Part shown: one piece after another, positions 36,673 to 45,974 of the stretch | Layout: the number at the start of each line of letters is the position of its first letter | Numbering within the stretch: the stretch's first letter is position 1 | Assembly (NCBI GenBank): GCA_021730285.1 | Contig: CP082962.1 | Location: forward strand, 930,001 to 994,000 | DNA: 64,000 bases | Source: Desulfovibrio sp. JY | GTDB taxonomy: Bacteria > Desulfobacterota > Desulfovibrionia > Desulfovibrionales > Desulfovibrionaceae | Reading direction: 5' to 3' | The notes under the pieces: generated by a model | Told to the model about the DNA's origin: nothing | The model's database searches: none | The model's input: the letters and a program-made list of their open reading frames with translations, nothing else | Program-made: the position numbers and the translations under genes

Positions 36673-37164
36673 ATGTCTTTCCCCCCAGGTCTGCCGCATC
36701 TCCCCTGCCCCGCCACTGCGGGCTTTCGCAGCCGCATTGGTGCATGCATCCGAACGCCACGCGCGCGGGGATTCCTCTCTCTGGCCATCGCCGTCATGCT
36801 GGTGATCGCCTGCTGTATCGGCACGGCGCACGCCACAACACCGCAAACAACAGACAGTATCACCTACAACACGCCTATTCTGTCCCTTTGGCGCGATCCG
36901 AACGCCTTTTTCGCCATTCAGACCCCCTACGGAGAATTCCATTATATCGGCGAAGCCACTGTCCATTCCGATGATGGTCAACAAACCCTGCGCTTAAACG
37001 ATCCGGGCGCCGCGCTCCTCAAGGCTGTCTTCCGCGCCGCCGATGGCAACCTCGTTCGGATTCGCGTCAGCACCGTAGCCAAAGGCGTGCTCGTGGGCAT
37101 CGACGACGTCTCCGCCACCCTGGAACCACTTTCCCCGGCCGCGCCGGCAAAATCCGCCCCGTGA
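36673..37164 (+). CDS. Secreted hypothetical protein
   Basis: A 163-residue reading with a long basic N-region and a hydrophobic core FLSLAIAVMLVIACC, cleavable near TAHA (about residue 54). A later start would give a shorter, more usual signal peptide, but no well-placed Shine-Dalgarno decides between them. The mature part is about 110 residues, predicted beta-rich. It overlaps the next gene as GTGA, so it is translated together with the large membrane glycosyltransferase and may act in the same process. Confidence 0.6.
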   Translation: MSFPPGLPHLPCPATAGFRSRIGACIRTPRARGFLSLAIAVMLVIACCIGTAHATTPQTTDSITYNTPILSLWRDPNAFFAIQTPYGEFHYIGEATVHSDDGQQTLRLNDPGAALLKAVFRAADGNLVRIRVSTVAKGVLVGIDDVSATLEPLSPAAPAKSAP

Positions 37165-40100
37165 AAACCTCCTCCACTCGCTCGCAAAATGCTTTTGCCG
37201 ACTGGCCGTTATGGCTCGTACTGCTGCTTGCCGCGGCAATCCGCCTGTCGTTTCTCGACGCCATGGAACTGTGGTGGGACGAATTCGTGACGCTTGGCCG
37301 GTCGCTGCCCGCCATCCCCGCCCTGCTGTCGGGGCTTATGTACCAAAGCCCCTCGGCGGTCAGCACGGATTGCAGCCCGCCGCTGCACCACCTGCTCGTG
37401 CACGCGGCGCTCCAGTTCGGCCGGGAGGGGGCGATCATCCGGCTGCCGAGCGTTGTTTTCGGCTGCTTGTCCATCGCCAGCCTGATGGGACTGTGCAAGC
37501 GCATGTACGGCCGACGCTGCGCCTTTGCCGGCGGTCTTTTTTGCGCGCTTGCCCTCTTTCACGTCTATTACTCACGGGATATTCGCTGGTACGGCGTCTA
37601 TTTCGGCTGCGCGCTGACCGCGCTTTACGCCCTGTACCGGGCAGTCACCGAAGACAAAACGTGGCAGTGGGGGCTCTTCTCCCTGGCCAGCGCCGCCGGT
37701 CTCTACGCTTCCTATGTGGCCGCTCCGGCGCTGGCCGGCGAAGGACTTTTCGTCGCCGGCATCGTGGCCGGGCAATTCGCCCGGGGGGAACGTCGCGAGG
37801 CCAAACGCCTGCTGTTGCGGGCCCTCGCCGCCTTTGGGCTGACCTTCCTGCTGTACGCGCCCTGGCTGCCGGCCCAGTATTACGCGTACCTTTCCTTTCA
37901 CGGCAACGGCCGGACCAATTCCTTCGTGCTGTCGGAATTCATGCGCAATATGCGTTTTTTCCTGGAATACTTCTATCAGGGGGGCTTCAATCGGCTGGTC
38001 TTCGCCCTGCCCCTGGCGGCCGTCGGCTATCTTTTCGCCTTGCGCCGGGAAGGCAAAACCGGCGCCTGGATGATCCTGGCCTGGGGACTGCCGCCCATTG
38101 CCGCGGCCTATGTGGTCAAAACGGATTTCTCCGTCTCGCCCAAATACGTCATGAGCGGATTTTATCTGCTCGCCTTCAGCCTGGCCTTCGGGGCCGAAGC
38201 GATCGCCCGGCTGCTGGAAAAGGCCCTGGCCTTGGCCAAGCCGCGCCTTCGGGCCACGGCAGGCTGGGGCGCCGTCCTGGCCCTCATCTTGACGGCCGCC
38301 GCCGCCAATTTCCATTATACCACGTTTTACCAAGGGAAAATGGCCACGGACAAAGGCCCGCTCCGGCAGGTCGCCCTGGCACGCAACGATATCAATGCCG
38401 TGCTCTACGATAACGAGCACAATTTCGCCTTTGTCGGAAACTGGTACCTGGGCGATATCTTTCCCCAGGCCAGCGGGCGCTTCGGCCGCGCCTACAAGCG
38501 CTATTATCTGCTGAGCGTCGGCCATCTCTCCCCGGCCTGGGCCCGGCCGCTTTTCAAGACCCAATCCTTCGACGTCCTGGTCGGCGGGCTGGTCAACCGC
38601 GCCCCCATACCCGTCATCCCCGACACGGCCGGGCATTTCCGCTATGCCGACGATTTCCGCGATTTCACGCTCTTTCACGACGCCTTCGCCACGGACAACG
38701 TCACGGCCGATCTCGGCGGCGGCGGGCTGGTGCCGGCGGACATGACCCGGCCGGGGACCATCCTGTACGCCTTTTCCCTGGCCGACGCCCCCGGGGCCAC
38801 GGCAGCGCGGGTCAGCCTCACGGCGTATTGCCTCAAGCGCAACGCGTTTTTCCCCGACGCTTCGGCCACGGTCCTGGCCGGAAGCGATCCCGACCACCTG
38901 TCGCCCATCGGCCGGCTGGACGCCCTGTCCCCGCCCGGGCCGCCGCAAGAAAGCGCCGGCTGGCACGGCACCTACACCCGTACGGCATCCTACGAGATCC
39001 CGGCGCGGGACCTTGGCGGCCCAATCGTCTACGTGGCCGTGACCGTTTCCGACGGCACCCGGGAAGGAATGGTCAAGACCACCGATATGGCCATCGAAAT
39101 CGACTGTGCAGGACCGCCGCCCGATCCGACGACGGTCCTGCGCCGACAGTGGCGCACGATCCTGGCCAACCTCGCCCCGGACCAGCGACCGGCCGGCGGC
39201 ACGGCCGTAAGCCCCGGACGGCTCGCCGCCTTTTCCCGCAATACCGACGTGTTTCCCCCGGATGCCGCTTCGGGCCTGGGGGGGCCTGACGCCCGCCAGG
39301 CCTTTCTGGCCGCCCATCCCGGACTTTCACCGGTCCACGTCATCCGCGATGCCGCCGGCGCGCCTCTCTTGGAGCTTTACGATCCCTGGCTTGCCGATCC
39401 GTACCTGCATCTGGCCGGCGACGCCCGCATGACCGTTTCGCTTCCGGCCCCCCCTCCGGGCTACAAGGCCCCGGGCGACATGCAGCCAACCCTGGCCACG
39501 CTTGACGGCACCCCCCTGCCCCTGTCCTGCGGCCTGCCGTCACAGGCCACGGCCGTCTACGCACGGCAGGGACAAAGCTCCATCATCGCCAGGGAACTTT
39601 TCGATGTCGGCCACTTCACTCCCGGCGACTTTTACGCCATGCGCGACGTGCGGATTTTGCCCGACGTGGCGTCACTGACCTGCATGGGCAAAAAAGACTG
39701 CCAGGCCACCTACCGCTTCACCGCCCCCTACCCCATGAAACGGCTGGTGGTGACGAGTTTCCCCTCCGTGTTCGGCGACGCCGCACGGCGAAACCGCTGC
39801 CACCTCTCCGTATCGGCAAACGGCGGCCCCTTCGAAACGGTCTTCACCCTGCGCAGCCAAGGCAGCGGCACATGGGAAAACGCGGGGAACCATCCCTTTG
39901 TGGATGCCGTGCCCCTGCCGCCCGGGACCACCGATGTCCGCGTCAGGCTGGGCATGGTCACCGACGGCAGCCAGTGGCAATCCAGCCCGGAGCTGCCCAT
40001 GACCTTCGAGATGTCCCTGGACACCGCCGGCATGCCGCCCCTGCCCCCGGCAACCGGCACACTCGTCAACGCCACGCCCGACAACAGGCCGGCGGCACTG

Positions 40101-40187
40101 CTTTTTTGCGACACGCCACCCAAGACCTTCGACAGCCTGCGGCCCGGGCTGACCGTCACGCCCTGGATGCGCCCTTTTTTCAGGTGA
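37161..40187 (+). CDS. GT-C membrane glycosyltransferase (PMT/ArnT-like)
   Basis: A 1008-residue membrane protein. The first 400 residues have about 10-11 membrane helices and resemble GT39/GT83 lipid-linked-sugar transferases; the catalytic acidic motif appears as ELWWDEFVTLGR in the first periplasmic loop near residue 38. Such enzymes transfer sugars from polyprenyl-phosphate carriers to proteins or glycolipids on the outer side of the membrane. The last 600 residues are a large exported region, predicted beta-rich, which is unusual for the family. The GTG start overlaps the previous gene by four bases. Acceptor unknown. Confidence 0.8.
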   Translation: MKTSSTRSQNAFADWPLWLVLLLAAAIRLSFLDAMELWWDEFVTLGRSLPAIPALLSGLMYQSPSAVSTDCSPPLHHLLVHAALQFGREGAIIRLPSVVFGCLSIASLMGLCKRMYGRRCAFAGGLFCALALFHVYYSRDIRWYGVYFGCALTALYALYRAVTEDKTWQWGLFSLASAAGLYASYVAAPALAGEGLFVAGIVAGQFARGERREAKRLLLRALAAFGLTFLLYAPWLPAQYYAYLSFHGNGRTNSFVLSEFMRNMRFFLEYFYQGGFNRLVFALPLAAVGYLFALRREGKTGAWMILAWGLPPIAAAYVVKTDFSVSPKYVMSGFYLLAFSLAFGAEAIARLLEKALALAKPRLRATAGWGAVLALILTAAAANFHYTTFYQGKMATDKGPLRQVALARNDINAVLYDNEHNFAFVGNWYLGDIFPQASGRFGRAYKRYYLLSVGHLSPAWARPLFKTQSFDVLVGGLVNRAPIPVIPDTAGHFRYADDFRDFTLFHDAFATDNVTADLGGGGLVPADMTRPGTILYAFSLADAPGATAARVSLTAYCLKRNAFFPDASATVLAGSDPDHLSPIGRLDALSPPGPPQESAGWHGTYTRTASYEIPARDLGGPIVYVAVTVSDGTREGMVKTTDMAIEIDCAGPPPDPTTVLRRQWRTILANLAPDQRPAGGTAVSPGRLAAFSRNTDVFPPDAASGLGGPDARQAFLAAHPGLSPVHVIRDAAGAPLLELYDPWLADPYLHLAGDARMTVSLPAPPPGYKAPGDMQPTLATLDGTPLPLSCGLPSQATAVYARQGQSSIIARELFDVGHFTPGDFYAMRDVRILPDVASLTCMGKKDCQATYRFTAPYPMKRLVVTSFPSVFGDAARRNRCHLSVSANGGPFETVFTLRSQGSGTWENAGNHPFVDAVPLPPGTTDVRVRLGMVTDGSQWQSSPELPMTFEMSLDTAGMPPLPPATGTLVNATPDNRPAALLFCDTPPKTFDSLRPGLTVTPWMRPFFR

Positions 40188-40267
40188 ACCGCCACCCCTT
40201 GCCTCACGCATTGCCACGCGTTATAAGCCATAAAGGACTGTTCGTCTTTCCCTAAGGAGGAAACCAC

Positions 40268-40981
40268 ATGAGCTATCCGTATCGCTCGATGCCGACGACC
40301 CAGTCGCGCGTTGAGGTTTTAAATGCCTTCATGCGTGGCGTATACGGCTGGATGTGCATGGGCCTGCTCGTCACGGCCGCCGCGTCCGCCTTCGTCGTGT
40401 CGAGCCCGGCCATCATGCAGGCCGTCTTCACCAATCAGTTGATCTACATCGGCCTGATCATCGTCGAACTCGGCATGGTCGTGGGCCTGGCCGCCGCCAT
40501 CAACCGCCTGTCCGCCACCGCCGCCACGAGCATGTTCCTGCTCTACAGCGCGCTTAATGGCGTCACGCTCTCGGTCATCTTCGTCATCTACGCCAAGGCC
40601 GTCATCATCAACGCCTTCCTGGTCTCGGCCGGCATGTTCGGGGCCATGAGCCTCTACGGCCTGCTGACCAAGCGCGACCTGACCTCCCTTGGCAGCTTCA
40701 TGTTCATGGGCCTTATCGGCGTCATCATCGCCTCCATCGTCAACATCTTCACCAAGAGCGCCATGATGGACTTCATCATCTCGTGCGTGGGCGTGCTGGT
40801 GTTCATTGGCCTTACCGCCTACGACACCCAGAAGCTCAAGGTGATGGGCGACATGGCTCCGGCCGACGACGCCACGGCCGTACGCCGGGGGACGATCCTC
40901 GGCGCACTGACCCTCTACCTCGACTTCATCAACCTCTTCCTTATGATGCTGCGCCTTTTCAGCGGCTCCAACCGCAACTAA
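40268..40981 (+). CDS. BAX inhibitor-1/YccA family membrane protein
   Basis: A 237-residue membrane protein with seven predicted helices. The signature is the FIGLTAYDTQKLKVMG segment near residue 180 and the C-terminal LTLYLDFINLFLMMLRLF helix, typical of the BI-1/YbhL/YccA group; YccA modulates FtsH protease and other members act as calcium leak channels. A strong TAAGGAGG lies eight bases before the ATG. It has its own upstream region of 80 bases and a possible terminator downstream. Confidence 0.9.
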   Translation: MSYPYRSMPTTQSRVEVLNAFMRGVYGWMCMGLLVTAAASAFVVSSPAIMQAVFTNQLIYIGLIIVELGMVVGLAAAINRLSATAATSMFLLYSALNGVTLSVIFVIYAKAVIINAFLVSAGMFGAMSLYGLLTKRDLTSLGSFMFMGLIGVIIASIVNIFTKSAMMDFIISCVGVLVFIGLTAYDTQKLKVMGDMAPADDATAVRRGTILGALTLYLDFINLFLMMLRLFSGSNRN

Positions 40982-41003
40982 CAGGACAGCTTCCCGGACA
41001 CGA

Positions 41004-41059
41004 CCGCCCCGGCCGCCGGCGCTTTTGCCGCGTCGACGACCGGGGCGGACACGCTTTTT
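41004..41059 (+). terminator. Possible terminator after the BI-1 gene
   Basis: CCGCCCCGG and CCGGGGCGG enclose a GC-rich 27-base loop and are followed by ACACGCTTTTT. The long loop and the gap before the T run make this a moderate call. Confidence 0.45.
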
Positions 41060-41147
41060 CCGTTCCCCCCCAGGCCCGCTATGATCCCTTTCCCCATGCC
41101 CACACACCACCCCGCTCGCCTTAGCCACGCCCCAAGAAGGGCCTGCC

Positions 41148-42303
41148 GTGCGCAACGTCCGTAAACGGCAGCCAGGGCATACCCGGCCCAATGCCATGCT
41201 TTCCCGGCTGCCCGGGAAAACCGATCTGGCCGTCGCGGCCCTGTCCGCCCTGCTTGTGCCGCCCTCGAGGCTTTGGGCCCTTGGCCGACGCCTCAAGGCG
41301 AAGCTTCACGCCATGGGCCTGTGCCGGACCTGCCGGCCCAAGGCGCTTTCGGTTGGCGTCGGCGGCATGGCGGCCGAAAGCCGGGGCCGGGTGCTTCTGA
41401 CCTCGTGGCTCCTCGGCTGGGCCAGGGCCAGGGATGTGGCCGTGGCCCTGTCCGCTTCCCCGGGCGACGGCCGACCGCCGGTCGTGCCCTACCAGCTCAC
41501 CCCCGGCGACGACTGCGACGTCACCGGCATCGAGGCGGCGCTGATCGCCAGTTATGCGCCGGATGCGCGCCTGATCCTCGATACCGATCCCATCCGGGCG
41601 GCCAGAACCGCCGAGCGCACCTTCGCCCCGGAAATGCTGGTGCTCCAGGACGCCCTGGCCGATCCGCGCCTGAAAAAGGACATCGAACTGGCCATCCTGA
41701 CCGCCGACGATCTGGGGGCGGGCTGGGACCGGGTGTTTCCGGCCGGCCATTGGCGGCGCGACGCCTCGGCCCTGGCCCAGGCCGACGCCTTTTGCGTCTT
41801 CGCCGGTCCCCTGGGCCAGCATGCCGCCCTGGAAGCGGCAAAAAAAACGGCTGGCCCCGTTTGACAAGCCCGTCTTCGGCCTGTCCTTTAACATCTGGCG
41901 CTGGCATGGTCCGGAAAAGGCCGTGGCCGGGGAGGAACTCGCCGGCGCGCCCTATGTCGCGGTGCTGGCCGAATCCGACCGCGAATTGCTGCCGGAGATG
42001 CTGCGACGCCAGATCGGCGTCGCGCCCCGCATCATCTTCTTCGTCCACGACCGGCATCGCTTCAGCCTCCAGGATTTCGAAAACCTGCGCGCCGACGCCG
42101 CCCGGTTCAAGGCCAGAAACATCCTGACCGCGCCGCGGCTGGCCCTGAAGCTGGCCCAGCATGGCGGCGTCCTGGACGGATACGCCATGTGGACCTATGA
42201 TCCAGAGGTCGTCTTCGGGCCATCCCTGACCGACGGCACCCCGTTTCTCACCTGGTGGGAGGAGGCGTTCGAGCAGGCCGCCCGCAAGCGGAACACGCCG
42301 TAA
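41148..42303 (+). pseudogene. Degenerate lpxK-like gene with a frameshift at an A8 run
   Basis: Two overlapping frames (41148-41864 and 41821-42303) together match the length and order of tetraacyldisaccharide 4'-kinase LpxK. The first carries the RLWALGRRLKAKLHAMG start and PAGHWRRDASALAQADAF; the second carries FDKPVFGLSFNIWRW and the HDRHRFSLQDFENL segment. They join at eight A residues (41840-41847); removing one A gives a continuous reading of about 385 residues. The active site is also lost: the P-loop expected after SVG reads VGGMAAESRGRV and the DDGxQH motif reads QDALAD. The GTG start has AAGAAGGG upstream. It is a pseudogene or a pseudoenzyme expressed by slippage. Confidence 0.6.
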
Positions 42304-42408
42304 GGTCCATTCACGAACAACACAGGATGGGAAAAACTTGTCTGACGAAAGCTTCTTCCCGGTCCCCTTCCCCGTCATTTTCTTCCTGAAAAAGGAAGGG
42401 AGATCCCT

Positions 42409-43632
42409 GTGCCCCCATTAAAAAATTTAGGAAAGGGAGAGCGCGAGAGGGGAGAACCCTTTTCAAAGGGTTTCCCCTCTCGCATCGCCTTGCTCCCCCT
42501 TCTCCTCCTCCTATTTCTTCTCCTCACCATCGCCTGTAGCCGGGAAAAGGGGCCCGAGGTGCGCCTGGGCTTTATCGCCACCTTCAGCGGCGACGATTTC
42601 CGCACCGGCCGCGACACCCTGGAGGCGGCCCGCTTCGCGGTGGACCAGGCCAACAAGAACGGGTTCCCGACCATCGACGGCAAGCCCTGCCGCGTGACCC
42701 TGTTCGTGGCCGACGACAAGGCCACGCCCGAGCAGGCGGCAACGGCCGTGCGCGATCTGGTCGGCAAAGACCACGTCATGGCCATCATCGGCCCCTACGC
42801 CAGCGAAACGGCCAATGCCGCCGCCCTGGCCGCCGACGCGGCCGGCGTACCCCTGATCGCACCCTCGGCCACGGCCGCCGTGGTCACGGCCGGCCGGCCC
42901 CACATCTTTCGCATCGCCTTCACCGACGCCTTCCAGGGACAGGTCCTCGGCCGGCTGGCCCACAACAGCCTTGGCCTCGCCAGCGTCTCGGTCATCGCCA
43001 ACCGCGACAACCTGTCGAGCATGTCCCTGACCGACGCGTTCATGCGGGCGTTTACGGCCTGTGGCGGCACGGCGCGCGTTTTTTACTACGAGGACCGCAC
43101 CCGGGACTTCGGCGGCATCGTGAAACAGGCCCTGACCGACGGGCCCCAAGGCGTCTTCCTGCCCAATTCCAGCAAGGAATCGATGCTGACCGCCCTGGCG
43201 CTGCGCCGGGCCGGCTTTACGGGCACCCTTTTCGGCGGCGACGCCTGGAACGGGCCGGAAGTGTCCAGCCTCGCCGCCTTCGACGGCTCCTTTTTCGTGG
43301 ACCACTGGCGCGAAGACTGCCCGCGCCCGGCCTCCAAGACCTACGCCGAGGCCTTTCGCAGCGCACGCCGCCACCCGCCCACGGAACTCGGGGCGCTGAC
43401 CCAGGACGCCGTGGACGTGGTGCTGGCCGCCGTGACCCAGGCCCACTCCGTCGATCCCGAGGCCGTGACCAAGGCGCTCATGGCCCTGCCGCCACACAAG
43501 GGCGTCACCGGCACCTTCGACTTCGTGGACGACGGCAATCCGTCCAAATCCCTGCTCATCACCAAAGTCATCGGCAACGGCCAGACCAAAACCCAGGATC
43601 TTCCGCCGCCCGGGCCATGCCCCAGGCAGTGA
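42409..43632 (+). CDS. LivJ-type ABC substrate-binding lipoprotein
   Basis: A 407-residue periplasmic binding protein of type I, as used for branched-chain amino acids and related solutes. The mature part begins with VRLGFIATFSGDDF near residue 50 and contains IIGPYASETANA and LIAPSATAAVV. The signal peptide has a Leu-rich core and lipobox TIAC. The GTG at 42409 has GGGAG at proper distance, but then residues 4-25 are translated from an A-type palindromic repeat. A TTG at 42490 would give a normal-length signal without it. No permease genes are next to it. Confidence 0.83.
   Translation: MPPLKNLGKGERERGEPFSKGFPSRIALLPLLLLLFLLLTIACSREKGPEVRLGFIATFSGDDFRTGRDTLEAARFAVDQANKNGFPTIDGKPCRVTLFVADDKATPEQAATAVRDLVGKDHVMAIIGPYASETANAAALAADAAGVPLIAPSATAAVVTAGRPHIFRIAFTDAFQGQVLGRLAHNSLGLASVSVIANRDNLSSMSLTDAFMRAFTACGGTARVFYYEDRTRDFGGIVKQALTDGPQGVFLPNSSKESMLTALALRRAGFTGTLFGGDAWNGPEVSSLAAFDGSFFVDHWREDCPRPASKTYAEAFRSARRHPPTELGALTQDAVDVVLAAVTQAHSVDPEAVTKALMALPPHKGVTGTFDFVDDGNPSKSLLITKVIGNGQTKTQDLPPPGPCPRQ
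42443..42483. repeat. A-type palindrome inside the start of a lipoprotein gene
   Basis: Arms GCGAGAGGGGAGAACCCTTTT and complement, with the tail AAATTTAGGAAAGGG before it. It matches the copy at 35536-35576 closely, yet here it lies between a GTG with a good Shine-Dalgarno and the signal-peptide core of the binding protein. Confidence 0.75.
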
Positions 43633-43665
43633 GACGGGACAGGGAAGAAAAGGCGCCTCCGGCGG

Positions 43666-43701
43666 CCAGGGGGAAACTTTTTGAAAAAAGTTTCCCCCTG
43701 G
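43666..43701. repeat. Single A-type palindrome downstream of the binding protein
   Basis: Arms CCAGGGGGAAACTTTTT and complement, with the tail CCCTTCAAAAACTTTCAAGG. The usual CCGGGGG is CCAGGGG here and the partner arm has the matching T, so pairing is kept. Confidence 0.75.
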
Positions 43702-43880
43702 ACCCCCTTCAAAAACTTTCAAGGGTGATGCGGGGGGAGGGCCTCGGTGCCGAAGAAAATCTCTTCCACACGGGTGCGCAGAGAGCACGGCTTTCGACCA
43801 TCCGCGTTCCTCGCAGAGATCGTTTCGAGCATGGAGTGGAGGCCTGGAATGAAGGGCTGATGCCTCTCGCATCGTTGCCA

Positions 43881-44002
43881 GGCATGGGACATACCTCCCG
43901 GCCGGCATGGGACGTACCTCCCAAGGGCAGCATGCGATGTACCTCCAAGGCCGGATATGGGACGTACTTCCCAAAACCGGCATGAGACACATCTCCAAGG
44001 CC
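43881..44002. repeat. Degenerate tandem repeat, five units of 23-26 bp
   Basis: Five consecutive units resembling GGCATGGGACGTACCTCCC followed by AAGGCC-like ends, starting at 43881, 43904, 43930, 43953 and 43979. Units differ at several positions and in length. The region from 43702 to 44128 shows no other feature and no convincing gene. The core GGGAC-GTAC-TCCC is partly symmetrical, so a protein binding site is possible. There are no spacers of CRISPR type. Confidence 0.7.
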
Positions 44003-44128
44003 GGCGGGGGGCGGGGCGGACGCGAAGGCGTATTCTTCAAATATGCGCCGCGCGCGGCTGTCCCGCCCCCCGCCGGCCAACCAGCCGAATAGCGAGCCTA
44101 AGCCTCGCGCAAGGTTACCTTCCCAATC

Positions 44129-44749
44129 TCATGACGCGGCCGCGTCGTCCTGCCCACAGTCCAAATCGACATACCCCGCTTCGCCCATGGCCCGCAGCAA
44201 GGCCATGCCCCCGCATTGGCGGCTGACGGCGGTCGGCGACCAGACATGGTCGGCCACGTATTTCCCGGAGGTGTAGGCCGTGGTGAAGCTCCACAGGTAG
44301 GGGCTCGGCACGCTCGGCCGACGCAGCCGATAGCCGAAGCCGTTGTAGCGCTCCAGCACATAGGCCGTGCCCGGCACCGACCAGTCATCCCAGGCGTCGA
44401 GATGCTGCAGGCAAAGCGCGTCGACGGCGCTTTCCTCCCAGGTAAATGGCGGCTCCCCGGCCGCCGGGCGGCCGCGCGGCACGCGCACCGTGCGCGAGGT
44501 CAGGGCATCACCGTTGTGCAGATGACGGTTGAAATCCTGGCCGGATTCCAGGCTGTGCAGGATGCCGACCACGTGGGCGGGAACCCCGGTCGCCGCCGAC
44601 ACGGCCCGGTAGCGGGCCATGGGAGCCTCGGCCCAGATGCGCGACGCCAGCCGGGAAACCAGGGCGGCCCGTTCGGGGCGGATGGCGGCCTTTGTGAAGA
44701 TTGTCCGATATTCCCGAGACAATTGGTCGGTAAAAGCCGGATGCGACAT
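44129..44749 (-). CDS. Lysozyme-like protein
   Basis: A 206-residue protein of a family often annotated as lysozyme-like, found in phages and scattered bacteria. The central segment HVVGILHSLESGQDFNRHLHNGDAL carries the likely catalytic Glu near residue 68, and TWEESAVDAL, YNGFGYRL and TSGKYVADHVWS are family blocks. There is no signal peptide, as in many phage endolysins, so release would need another factor. No holin, spanin or other phage gene is near, and base composition is like the surroundings. Start ATG at 44749. Confidence 0.7.
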   Translation of the reverse strand: MSHPAFTDQLSREYRTIFTKAAIRPERAALVSRLASRIWAEAPMARYRAVSAATGVPAHVVGILHSLESGQDFNRHLHNGDALTSRTVRVPRGRPAAGEPPFTWEESAVDALCLQHLDAWDDWSVPGTAYVLERYNGFGYRLRRPSVPSPYLWSFTTAYTSGKYVADHVWSPTAVSRQCGGMALLRAMGEAGYVDLDCGQDDAAAS

Positions 44750-44918
44750 GAAAACCTCTCCGGTTGCGGGTTGTGCACTGCTTCCGCAAGCCTATGAGTC
44801 CATGCCCGGGGCGCGGCGTCAAGAGGGCACAGGCGAACCTTGCCGCGAAGGACGGGGGGGAGAGCGGACAGACCGGAGAAACAGGAAAAGGAGGGAGCGG
44901 GGGAAGCCCGGGGCGGGG

Positions 44919-45974
44919 CTACACCGCCCAGGCGGCGCTGGCCCGGCGGCCGGCGGAAAAACGCATGGCCATCTCATAGGCCACGTTGACGTCCTTCATG
45001 GCCTCCTCGTCGCCGCCGAGGTCGGGATGGTAAATGCGGGCCATGTGGCGGTAGGCAACTTTGATCTCGTCCACGGAGCAGGGATAATCCAGGCACAGGA
45101 TGTCGTAGGCGCACTTGAGGTTCATGCCGCCCCGGCGGGCCAGCGCCCTGGCCCTGGACTGCCGGTCCTCGTCCAGGCGAAATCCCTGGTTCGATCGTCT
45201 GGAGGTGGCGGCGCGGCCGGCCTGCGCCCGGCCCGGACCGGACTGGGCGGAAGCACCCGAGGCGCCGAAGCGGGTTTCGCGCCGTTCGCCGCCGTTGCCG
45301 CCCGCGGATGTGGTCCGATGGGCATTCTCGGCCCGGGGACGCTCCCGGAAGGACTCCCCGGCCGTGCCCTGGGTCCGCGAGGAAGCGGAACCGTTGCGCG
45401 ACGACCAGCGGCTCTCGCCGGCCCGATCCTTGGCGTCCGAGGCGGCGGAAGCGCGAAACCGGGAGTGGGAGGCCCCGGCCTCGCTTCCGGCGCTGGCGCG
45501 GAAGGATCTTCCCTGGCCGGCCTCGGCCTTCGTTTCGCCGGCACCGGGGCGGGACCAGGAACGAAAACGCTCGGAACCGGCCGACGTGGCCCCGGCGTGG
45601 GGCTTTCCCGATGCCCCGGGGGAACCGGCCGGGCCGGACTGGCCGGGACCGGTCGCCGCGCCGGAAGCGGCGGTACGGCCATTCCCGCCCGGAGCCTTGT
45701 GTCCACCGCCGGCTGCCGCGCCCTGGGCGCGAAACGTCTGCTGCTGGGCCCTGGCCCGGGACTCGTGATGCCCGTCGCCGCCGGTCGCGCCGGCATGGGG
45801 CCGGCCGCCGTTGCGGGCCATTTTCAGATTGCGCAGGACTTCCTGCAGATGGACGAGGATTTCCTGGAGGATGGTGCGCGTGCGGTTGAGCTGCAGTTCC
45901 AGGGCCTGCCAGTCCGTGCCGCCCGGCGCGGCCCCGGCCCTGTAACTTGTCTGACCTTGCGTCTCTCTGTACAT
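44919..45974 (-). CDS. J-domain protein with long disordered region
   Basis: About 351 residues. Residues 20-55 form a helical region (LELQLNRTRTILQEILVHLQEVLRNLKM), residues 55-280 are a low-complexity stretch dominated by Gly, Ala, Ser and Arg, and the C-terminus from about 285 is a J domain: NLKCAYDILCLDYPCSVDEIK, then YHPDLGGDEEAM with the HPD motif that stimulates DnaK. A C-terminal J domain after a disordered arm is unusual. I chose the ATG at 45974; a GTG five codons upstream is possible. Role probably in bringing DnaK to a specific site. Confidence 0.72.
   Translation of the reverse strand: MYRETQGQTSYRAGAAPGGTDWQALELQLNRTRTILQEILVHLQEVLRNLKMARNGGRPHAGATGGDGHHESRARAQQQTFRAQGAAAGGGHKAPGGNGRTAASGAATGPGQSGPAGSPGASGKPHAGATSAGSERFRSWSRPGAGETKAEAGQGRSFRASAGSEAGASHSRFRASAASDAKDRAGESRWSSRNGSASSRTQGTAGESFRERPRAENAHRTTSAGGNGGERRETRFGASGASAQSGPGRAQAGRAATSRRSNQGFRLDEDRQSRARALARRGGMNLKCAYDILCLDYPCSVDEIKVAYRHMARIYHPDLGGDEEAMKDVNVAYEMAMRFSAGRRASAAWAV

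Noticed and set aside
43881..44002. CRISPR array
   Set aside because: Units are directly adjacent without unique spacers, too degenerate, and no cas genes are in the window.
44129..44749. Prophage remnant
   Set aside because: One lysozyme-like gene only; no integrase, structural or att sequences and no shift in base composition.
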